From positions 1-64,000 of the forward strand of contig NZ_JAFEWE010000001.1 in the NCBI RefSeq assembly GCF_017355785.1: 64,000 nt of DNA. Direction: 5' to 3'. Shown in pieces: positions 57,866-64,000 of this stretch (within the stretch, counting starts at the first letter, position 1; every line of letters starts with the position of its first letter). The notes under the pieces are model-generated. The model was not told the DNA's origin. It saw only the letters and a program-made list of their open reading frames with translations, and did not search any database. A program made the position numbers and the translations under genes. The DNA comes from Desertivirga arenae. Lineage in GTDB: Bacteria; Bacteroidota; Bacteroidia; Sphingobacteriales; Sphingobacteriaceae.

Positions 57866-59368
57866 TTACTCGACCTTTTTAAGCGGATTAATTGCCGGAC
57901 CTTCCAGCACTTCCCCCTCTTTAGAGAAGCGGCTTCCATGGCAGGGGCAATCCCATGATTGTTCTGCCGTATTCCAATGCACAATACAGCCCATATGAGG
58001 ACAAACAGCTGAAACAATATGCAGCTTTCCTTCACCATCACGATGAACGGCATGTTTAGAACCCTCAATGTCCATAATCTTCCCTTCGTAAGTTCTTACC
58101 TCGGAGAATTTTTCAACATCATTGGCTAACCAATCTTTAACCAGCTCGAAGGCCACGTTTATATTCTCTTTTGCAAAATTTGGAGCTGAAGCAATCGGAG
58201 TTAACCTTGAAGCCGTATAAGTATGGCTCCACTTATTTTGCCATCCTGTTATCTCGTCTGAAATGATCATTGCAGCAAGCGTTCCATACGTTAATCCATC
58301 TGCTGCAAAACCTGTAGCAATAAAAGTTCTGCGGTCACCAGTGCTTATACCTATGTACGGAATAGTATCAGCAGGTTTGTATTGTTGGGCGGACCAACGG
58401 TAAACTACCTCTCCAACATCAAAGCGTTTTCTTAAAAACGCCTCCAGTTTATGGAAACATTCCAGGTTTTCCTCTTTTTGACCAACTTTATGCATTTCTC
58501 CCAATACCATCACGATCTTTCCTTCTTCAGAATCAAAGGTGCGAACAGAGTAATGTTCGGTTTCCTGCATATCCCAGTAAATCCCGGAAGAAAGCTCATC
58601 TCCATTTAAGGTTGCAGCAACAGCATATTCCCGATAAGGTCCAAGTGTGGTATGAACCATATAAATTCCTTTAGGAGTATGCGTAGCCATTATAACGTGG
58701 TCTGCGGTAACACGGGAGTGTTCCGTTTCAACGTTACAGATCTCCCCTTCTTCTACCTTTACTACTCTTGAGTTTTCAAATATCCTGCAAGTATCCGACT
58801 GGATCCTGTTGGCAAGACCTACTACGTATTTAAGCGGATTAAATTGAGCTTGATTCAACACGCTAAATCCGTCCTTTACTTCAGCAGTATAGGGTACTGA
58901 ACTTACTACAGGTAATCCTGCCCTGATTGCAGCATCCCTCTCCTGTTCAACAAACTTCTGGCTTTTACCCTCTACGGTAAACAGAGACCAGGGTGCCCGT
59001 TTGAAATCACAGTCAATATTATGTTCTTTAATAATCTGCTCTATAAGATCCACTGCAGCGGTGCGCGATTCAACAACTTCGCGTAGTTTTTGATCGTCGA
59101 ATTTCTGTGCTATTTTATGCATTCCTTCGCCACCAATAGTGGCGTAAAGGTTCCCGGTCGAAAAGCCTGTAGAGCCTTCTCCCACCTTCCGGGCTTCTAA
59201 AACTGCTACTTTTTTGCCAGCTTTAGAAAGAAGGTATGCCGCAGTTATTCCGGTTATTCCACCTCCTACGATGGCTACATCAACATGAAATTCTTTGCTT
59301 AGAGCAGGAAATGAAGTAAGTTCAACTTCTTCGTGCCATACTGAAAGGTTTCCCATACGTTTTTTCAA
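57866..59368 (-). CDS. FAD-dependent oxidoreductase with C-terminal Rieske domain
   Basis: The product has 500 residues. A DAO-type flavoprotein fills the first 400: DVAIVGGGITGITAAYLLSK is the dinucleotide fold, GEGSTGFSTGNLYATIGGEG follows, and FIATGFAADGLTYGTLAAMI is the C-terminal FAD block. The last 90 residues are a Rieske [2Fe-2S] domain with both ligand pairs: CPHMGC and CPCHGSRF. Such fused proteins are common, with unknown substrates, and are thought to oxidise amines or similar compounds. No export signal was seen. Confidence 0.92.
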   Translation of the reverse strand: MKKRMGNLSVWHEEVELTSFPALSKEFHVDVAIVGGGITGITAAYLLSKAGKKVAVLEARKVGEGSTGFSTGNLYATIGGEGMHKIAQKFDDQKLREVVESRTAAVDLIEQIIKEHNIDCDFKRAPWSLFTVEGKSQKFVEQERDAAIRAGLPVVSSVPYTAEVKDGFSVLNQAQFNPLKYVVGLANRIQSDTCRIFENSRVVKVEEGEICNVETEHSRVTADHVIMATHTPKGIYMVHTTLGPYREYAVAATLNGDELSSGIYWDMQETEHYSVRTFDSEEGKIVMVLGEMHKVGQKEENLECFHKLEAFLRKRFDVGEVVYRWSAQQYKPADTIPYIGISTGDRRTFIATGFAADGLTYGTLAAMIISDEITGWQNKWSHTYTASRLTPIASAPNFAKENINVAFELVKDWLANDVEKFSEVRTYEGKIMDIEGSKHAVHRDGEGKLHIVSAVCPHMGCIVHWNTAEQSWDCPCHGSRFSKEGEVLEGPAINPLKKVE

Positions 59369-59512
59369 AGGTTATTTGTTATGAATAATTGCAAAACAGG
59401 TTAAAAGTTTTTCTTTTTAGCAGGAAAGAGATGTTTTCGAGGAATGCCCCTTAGGAAACTTTCAAAGTGAAGTCTGCTAAACCTTCCTTAGCATGGAATT
59501 GTTAGGCTTAGT

Positions 59513-59659
59513 ATGAAAAACATACAAGACATCAATCCCAGAGAAGAGATCGTTAATCCCGAAAAGGAAAAAACAGATTTGGAAGCATGGGAAGAACAGA
59601 CGGAAAATGAAATTTTTGATGATGATGACTTCATCGGAGATTTAGAAGAGGAGGAGTAA
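59513..59659 (+). CDS. Small acidic protein
   Basis: A 48-residue frame starts MKNIQDINPREEIVNPEKEK and continues TDLEAWEEQTENEIFDDDDF to GDLEEEE. It is extremely acidic, without hydrophobic segments, and probably disordered. A minus frame on the same bases (59488-59739) mirrors it and is serine/phenylalanine-rich, as expected for a shadow. Function is unknown. Confidence 0.5.
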   Translation: MKNIQDINPREEIVNPEKEKTDLEAWEEQTENEIFDDDDFIGDLEEEE

Positions 59660-59897
59660 GTGTAAAAAAATGTTAAATTCCTTTCTTTAAGGCTATTTTC
59701 TTTAAGCCTCGTGTAGCATTTGTTTTTTTCCTGCGTCATTGGTTAAAACGCTTAACTTATGACACAGAATCTGCTTATCCACCTCCAATCACCGAATATC
59801 TTCGGCCTATATCCCTTTTCACCGCCCAATTCCCCCTATCTACCGAGAACTACATTCGGTCAACCTAATTATCATTTATCTGGTCGACTATCCACTA

Positions 59898-59905
59898 TAA
59901 CTTTG
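59898..59905 (+). promoter_or_regulatory. Promoter -7 box of the 59958 gene
   Basis: TAACTTTG is a perfect TAnnTTTG box 52 bases before the ATG. No clear TTG element is seen at -33. Confidence 0.45.
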
Positions 59906-59957
59906 ATTCATCAAACAGGAAAAAAACAGTAAAACTCACTCTCTAAAATACAAAACA

Positions 59958-60392
59958 ATGAAAACTTTAAAAACTCTTACAACTGCCTTATTGATCATCT
60001 TAACTGCAAATGCTTTTGCCAATGATAACGATGATACCAAGAAAAGTGAAAAATTATTAATGGACTATACCATCAAAAGATATATTAATGCAATTAGTCA
60101 CGGAGAAGTTAAAGGTATCGCAGAAATATTCGATAACGATGTTAAAATGACTACTACCAGAAATAATGAGATCCTTAATTATGGAAAATCCGATATTCTT
60201 TGGTCTTTGAAATTCACGCAGGATGCAGAACAGAACTGTACCACTGACTATAAGTTTCTTGAGATGAATCCAACCCAGGCTGTAGTGAAAGTAACAATGA
60301 AGTATGAGGGCTTTAATAAGGTTAATGTAGTAAGTCTGGCAAATACAGCAAAAGGATGGCGTATTACCAATATTTCCACTTCTATCAATTAA
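59958..60392 (+). CDS. Exported NTF2-like protein (lumazine-binding-like family)
   Basis: The product has 144 residues with a signal peptide (TLTTALLIILTANAFA). The mature part is a single NTF2-like fold: LLMDYTIKRYINAISHGEVK, GIAEIFDNDVKMTTTR, TTDYKFLEMNPTQAVVKVTM and GWRITNISTSIN. Proteins of this kind in Bacteroidota are called putative lumazine-binding; their ligand is unproven. It is monocistronic and ends at a bidirectional terminator. Confidence 0.85.
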   Translation: MKTLKTLTTALLIILTANAFANDNDDTKKSEKLLMDYTIKRYINAISHGEVKGIAEIFDNDVKMTTTRNNEILNYGKSDILWSLKFTQDAEQNCTTDYKFLEMNPTQAVVKVTMKYEGFNKVNVVSLANTAKGWRITNISTSIN

Positions 60393-60423
60393 AGATACAC
60401 CATAGATTGGTTCTATATATAAA

Positions 60424-60453
60424 AAAGCCGTCCAATGTTATTGAGACGGCTTT
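60424..60453. terminator. Bidirectional terminator
   Basis: AAAGCCGTC (60424-60432) pairs with GACGGCTTT (60445-60453) around a 12-base loop. A T run follows on the minus side. It lies between two converging genes. Confidence 0.85.
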
Positions 60454-60473
60454 CCTGTTTTTATAAGCTAAAT

Positions 60474-61178
60474 TTAAAAGTTCGGCTTCAAGACATACTT
60501 GTTGTAGAAAGTGAAGATCTGCTCGGCAGCTTCTTCTGCCGTATCTACCAGAGAATATAGGTTCAAATCTTCCGGACTGATATTCTTCGCGTCCAGCATG
60601 TGATTTTCAACCCAGTCCAATAAACCTCTCCAATAATCAGAACCTACCAGGACAATGGGGAACCTGGCAATCTTACCTGTTTGAATAAGAGTGATGGCCT
60701 CAAACATCTCGTCCATTGTACCAAAACCACCAGGCAGGACGATGAAGCCCTGCGAGTACTTCATGAACATTACTTTGCGAACAAAGAAATAATCAAATTC
60801 AAGGATCTTATCCCGGTCAATGTACTTATTATGAAATTGCTCAAAGGGCAGCTCGATATTTAATCCGACCGATTTACCGCCGTTTTCATAAGCGCCTTTA
60901 TTTGCAGCTTCCATAATACCAGGCCCACCACCAGAGATAACCCCGTAGCCCCTGTCTGTTAATAAACGTGCTATATCTTCTGCTATCTTATAATATTTAT
61001 TATCCTGGCTGGTACGTGCAGAACCGAATATAGATACACAAGGGCCTATTTTTGACAGCTTTTCAAAGCCCTCTACAAACTCCGCCATGATCTTAAAGAT
61101 CTGCCAGGAATCTGTGATCTTAATCTCGTGCCAATCCTGATTTTCGAACGCGCTTCTTATTTTATCGTCACCTGTCAT
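60474..61178 (-). CDS. LOG family protein (TIGR00730), nucleotide phosphoribohydrolase-like
   Basis: The product has 234 residues. The lysine-decarboxylase-like Rossmann fold shows VSIFGSARTSQDNKYY, GYGVISGGGPGIMEAANKGA and the hallmark FIVLPGGFGTMDEMFEAITL (PGGxGTxxE). These enzymes release the base from nucleoside 5'-monophosphates, in plants activating cytokinins. Here it is probably cytoplasmic, and it lies 8 bases downstream of the sodium:solute symporter gene, so the two form an operon. Confidence 0.93.
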   Translation of the reverse strand: MTGDDKIRSAFENQDWHEIKITDSWQIFKIMAEFVEGFEKLSKIGPCVSIFGSARTSQDNKYYKIAEDIARLLTDRGYGVISGGGPGIMEAANKGAYENGGKSVGLNIELPFEQFHNKYIDRDKILEFDYFFVRKVMFMKYSQGFIVLPGGFGTMDEMFEAITLIQTGKIARFPIVLVGSDYWRGLLDWVENHMLDAKNISPEDLNLYSLVDTAEEAAEQIFTFYNKYVLKPNF

Positions 61179-61186
61179 AATTCCTA

Positions 61187-62668
61187 TTAAATATTGTTTG
61201 TTAAAATCTTAGCAGGCTTGCTTGTTAATAATAATAAAAGAAAAGTTATCAAGCCATTGTATATTATCAATTCAAATCCAATAACATAGCCTATCCAGGC
61301 AGAAGAATTTGAATCTAATAAAAAGCAAAGTGCAGGCGAAAGTATGCAGATGAAGGGAACTAATTTATCTGCAACATCCCTTTTCGTTATCATTCCAAAG
61401 CTAAACAGTCCTAATAGCGGACCGTAGGTATACCCTGCTGCTTTAAATATAGCATTTACTACAGAATCGTCATTAATAACTTTAAAACCCAGGATCACCA
61501 GGAGCATTAAGAACGAAAATGCAATATGGACTATATGCCTTGTACGAACAAGATTTGGCGAGTTTTGATTGGTCTCCTTGTTAAAATTTAGAAAATCCAC
61601 ACAGAAAGAGGTAGTTAAAGCGGTAAGGGCCGAATCTGTGGTAGCAAAAGTTGCAGCAGTAAGACCCAGCATAAATATGATGGCAGGAATAATGTTCAGG
61701 TGATTAAGGGCAATTTCGGGAAAAAGATGGTCTGGCGTTGCGAATGAAGCAAGATCAATATTGTTTTTTGCTGCAAACATGTAGAGAAGCGCACCTACAC
61801 TTAAGAAGAATAGATTGATAACCACGAAAATAGAAGTGAAGGTTAACATGTTCTTTTGGGCCTCGCCGATGTTCTTACAACTCAGGTTCTTTTGCATCAG
61901 GTCCTGATCCAGTCCTGTCATTGCAACGGTAACGAATATGCCACCCAGGAATTGCTTAAGGAAATGGGTCTTGCTCCCGAGGAAATCCTCCCAGAAGAAG
62001 ATCTTCGAATAACTGCTATTCTTAACGGCCTCAAAGGTCTCACCTATTGTAAGATCCAGACTTTTTGAAATAAAATAAATAGAAAGAACTACTGAAGAAA
62101 GCAAAAATACCGTTTGCAGGGTATCGGTTATAATGATTGTTTTTAAACCTCCTCTGTAAGTATACAGCCAGATGAGCAGGAGACATATTAAAATAGTGAT
62201 GGCAAAGGGAACACCCCATGCATCAAAAATGAATTTTTGTAGAACGATGGCAACCAGATAGAGACGAAAGGCGGATCCGATAGTTCTGGATATTAAAAAG
62301 ATCATTGCTCCGGATTTATAGCTCCAGAAACCAAGGCGTCTCTCCAGGTAAGTGTAAATAGAAACCAGATGCATTCTGTAATACAGAGGAAGCAATACTG
62401 TTGCGATCAATACAAAGCCGACCGCATTCCCTAACACGAATTGGAAGTAGCCAAATCCTGTTTTCCCCACTGCGCCCGGAACTGAGATAAAGGTAACTCC
62501 CGACAAGGCTGTTCCTATCATTCCAAATGCTACCAGATACCATTTAGAATTCCTGTTGGCAATGAAAAACGATGAGTTATCAGAAGAATCCTTTGAAGTA
62601 AAGTGTGCTACAACTATTAACAGGATAAAGTATCCTACGATAAACGATAGAAGTACAATTGGCGACAT
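61187..62668 (-). CDS. Sodium:solute symporter family protein
   Basis: The product has 493 residues with about thirteen hydrophobic segments. SSS-family marks include FIANRNSKWYLVAFGMIGTA with LSGVTFISVPG in the first sodium-site helix, YTYLERRLG, YRGGLKTIIITDTLQTVFLL and VAMTGLDQDLMQKNLSCKN. It takes up a small solute with sodium at the inner membrane; the solute is not evident. It is the first gene of the pair with the LOG-family protein. Confidence 0.93.
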   Translation of the reverse strand: MSPIVLLSFIVGYFILLIVVAHFTSKDSSDNSSFFIANRNSKWYLVAFGMIGTALSGVTFISVPGAVGKTGFGYFQFVLGNAVGFVLIATVLLPLYYRMHLVSIYTYLERRLGFWSYKSGAMIFLISRTIGSAFRLYLVAIVLQKFIFDAWGVPFAITILICLLLIWLYTYRGGLKTIIITDTLQTVFLLSSVVLSIYFISKSLDLTIGETFEAVKNSSYSKIFFWEDFLGSKTHFLKQFLGGIFVTVAMTGLDQDLMQKNLSCKNIGEAQKNMLTFTSIFVVINLFFLSVGALLYMFAAKNNIDLASFATPDHLFPEIALNHLNIIPAIIFMLGLTAATFATTDSALTALTTSFCVDFLNFNKETNQNSPNLVRTRHIVHIAFSFLMLLVILGFKVINDDSVVNAIFKAAGYTYGPLLGLFSFGMITKRDVADKLVPFICILSPALCFLLDSNSSAWIGYVIGFELIIYNGLITFLLLLLTSKPAKILTNNI

Positions 62669-62796
62669 ACGTAATTAAAAACTCTAATATATACGTATTA
62701 AGATGATTTATGTTGAAAGTAGCAAGGAAATAAGTTTGCTTGGAGCTAAATCAGGCATCCTTTTTGAAACGTTCTGAGCAACCAACATCTACAGCT

Positions 62797-63795
62797 ATGA
62801 CTACTGAGAAATTTAAAATACGCGATATTCCTTCGCTTTTTAAGGAGACCTATAAGGAATGGATGGACGACGAGCCTTTTGATCTAAGTGCAATCGTTGC
62901 GTACTATTCCATCTTTTCACTTCCAGCACTTTTGATTATCATTATAACAATAGCCGGAAGTGTCTTTGGGCAGGATGCCGTGCAGAATCAACTTTCGGGA
63001 CAAATCGGAGATGTGATAGGTCAGGATGCAGCTAAGCAAATACAGGAGATGATAGCTAATTCCTACCAAAAAGGAAATAATGGAATTGCACTTGCCATAG
63101 GTATTGCTACCCTTCTTTTTGGTGCAACAGGAGTATTTGTTGCACTTCAAAAATCGCTGAACAGGGTTTGGGAGGTAAAAGCTGATCCTAAGAAATCAGG
63201 CTTTAAAACGCTGTTGAAAACTCGTGCCACTTCATTCGGAGTTATACTCGCCATCGGTTTCCTGCTATTAATCTCGTTGGTGCTTACGGCTGGATTAACT
63301 GCGGTGACTGATTATGTAGCTGCGCGAATGCCGGATATCATCCTTTATATCTTTTACGCAGTTAATTTCCTGGTCACATTTGGTATCATCACCCTATTAT
63401 TTGCTCTCCTTTTCCGTTTCCTTCCCGATGTGAAAATTGAATGGAGAAGTGTATGGGTAGGAGCTGCTATTACAGCCTTTCTTTTTGTGCTTGGAAAGTT
63501 TGCTCTTGCGCTTTATTTCGAAATGGCCAAGCCTGCTTCAACTTATGGCGCCGCAGGTTCGATCATTCTGGTTCTGCTTTGGGTTTCCTATTCTTGCATC
63601 ATTCTATTCTTTGGAGCAGAGTTTACCCAGGTTTACGCTAAACGTTATGGACACAATATAGAACCAAATGCTAATGCCATACGGATCGAAGACGATTATG
63701 AAGTACTAAAAGAATATACCCGTTATAAACAAGAAAAAGAAAATTCTGAAAGACGGGGATTCAGTCAGGGGAACAGAGGTTTCGCAACCGAATAA
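62797..63795 (+). CDS. YihY/BrkB family membrane protein, second copy
   Basis: The ATG at 62797 (MTTEKFKIRDIPSLFKETYK) gives 332 residues; the longer frame starts with a TTG and lacks support. Marks are LSAIVAYYSIFSLPALLIII, LIATLLFGATGVFVALQKSL-type helix (ATLLFGATGVFVALQKSLNR), YGAAGSIILVLLWVSYSCII and FFGAEFTQVYAKRYG. It shares the six-helix plan of the 41017-42012 protein but differs in sequence and has a hydrophilic C-terminal tail. Function is unknown. Confidence 0.9.
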   Translation: MTTEKFKIRDIPSLFKETYKEWMDDEPFDLSAIVAYYSIFSLPALLIIIITIAGSVFGQDAVQNQLSGQIGDVIGQDAAKQIQEMIANSYQKGNNGIALAIGIATLLFGATGVFVALQKSLNRVWEVKADPKKSGFKTLLKTRATSFGVILAIGFLLLISLVLTAGLTAVTDYVAARMPDIILYIFYAVNFLVTFGIITLLFALLFRFLPDVKIEWRSVWVGAAITAFLFVLGKFALALYFEMAKPASTYGAAGSIILVLLWVSYSCIILFFGAEFTQVYAKRYGHNIEPNANAIRIEDDYEVLKEYTRYKQEKENSERRGFSQGNRGFATE

Positions 63796-63811
63796 CACTG
63801 AAGACTGTATT

Positions 63812-63844
63812 AAAAACGGGAGCTTTACACAGTTCCCGTTTTTT
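63812..63844 (+). terminator. Rho-independent terminator
   Basis: AACGGGAGCT pairs with AGTTCCCGTT with one G-T pair, followed by TTTT. It lies 20 bases after the BrkB gene. Confidence 0.8.
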
Positions 63845-63866
63845 GTAACTATCCTTATTAAGGAGA

Positions 63867-64000
63867 TTATGATAATGCTTCGGGAGCGGGTGGGGCCGAA
63901 GGCCGGGATCTATCCTCAGGCAAAGGGATAAACTCATGATTGTCTGTTGGAGGGAGTAATATCCGCCCCTGCTTCCAATCCTCCTTAGCCTGTTCAATCC
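63867..64000 (-). CDS. C-terminus of a pirin-like protein, 5' part outside window
   Basis: The frame ending at the stop 63867-63869 is open to the window edge and codes IEQAKEDWKQGRILLPPTDN, HEFIPLPEDRSRPSAPPAPE and ALS. The pattern IExAxxDWxxGRx...EFIPLP is like the C-terminal end of many pirin family proteins (cupin-type, possibly quercetin oxidase or regulator). The open alternative frame (to 63997) is arginine-rich and judged a shadow. Only 44 codons are visible, so the name is tentative. Confidence 0.5.
   Translation of the reverse strand, partial: IEQAKEDWKQGRILLPPTDNHEFIPLPEDRSRPSAPPAPEALS

Noticed and set aside
63761-63997. A 78-codon minus frame at the right edge, arginine-rich.
   Set aside because: A neighbouring frame on the same strand gives a pirin-like C-terminus with better composition, and the upper end of this frame overlaps the BrkB gene and its terminator.
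1-64000. CRISPR arrays, rRNA genes, replication origin, retron or known phage-defence operons.
   Set aside because: No regularly spaced short repeats of CRISPR size, no rRNA or DnaA-box cluster, and no reverse transcriptase, Cas or restriction enzyme motifs were seen. The only regular tandem repeat is the 92-bp array at 40.4 kb, which has no spacers.

Overview
The window looks like a chromosomal segment of a Bacteroidota bacterium, most likely in or near the Sphingobacteriaceae (Pedobacter-like). Support comes from several promoters with the Bacteroidota -7 box TAnnTTTG, weak Shine-Dalgarno signals, many lipoproteins with Cys-Lys-Lys after the lipobox, and family content such as DUF4199, a BatA-like protein, DUF5675, GH2, GH115 and a CE8 pectinesterase. 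No database was searched; product names rest on motifs and family memory.

Bases 1 to about 21,400 are accessory. They start with the end of a serine recombinase gene and go on with lipoproteins, an AraC/HisRS-like/GNAT operon, a Crp-SDR-VOC cluster, an XRE regulator with a partial duplication, a large protein of unknown function, and a HigB/HigA-type toxin-antitoxin pair whose toxin is frameshifted. A two-gene cassette (DUF5675 plus a small membrane protein) at 13.2-13.9 kb recurs as a decayed copy at 16.7-17.4 kb. From 14.0 to 21.2 kb eight genes of mostly unknown function lie in one orientation. Four imperfect palindromes of 129-133 bp, plus one or two degenerate ones, sit at the 3' ends of single genes and have the architecture of integron attC sites. 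No integrase is visible, so this looks like an attC cluster lacking an integrase (CALIN). Two 185-bp hairpin-ended repeats are embedded in it. The region ends at a tRNA-Leu gene.

Bases 21.5-38 kb are core genome, almost all on the minus strand. A close-packed run goes from a BatA-like membrane protein through a dihydroorotase-like protein, an acidic protein, DUF4199, two glycosyltransferases, a membrane protein, a GH3-family protein and Dxr to RseP and HscB. GH2 and IlvD genes follow with their own terminators.

Bases 38-64 kb hold mixed core and accessory metabolism: YiaA, a complex 92-bp repeat region beside tRNA-Ser, a BrkB/thioesterase/MltG/rhodanese/PASTA operon, a plant-polysaccharide group (two esterases, a pectinesterase and GH115, interrupted by ribBA), an M23 peptidase, a MATE transporter, a Rieske oxidoreductase, a LOG-family protein, a sodium:solute symporter, a second BrkB protein and the C-terminus of a possible pirin. 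Two core enzymes look catalytically degenerate: the dihydroorotase-like protein lacks its metal ligands, and the GTP cyclohydrolase II half of RibBA lacks its signature motifs.
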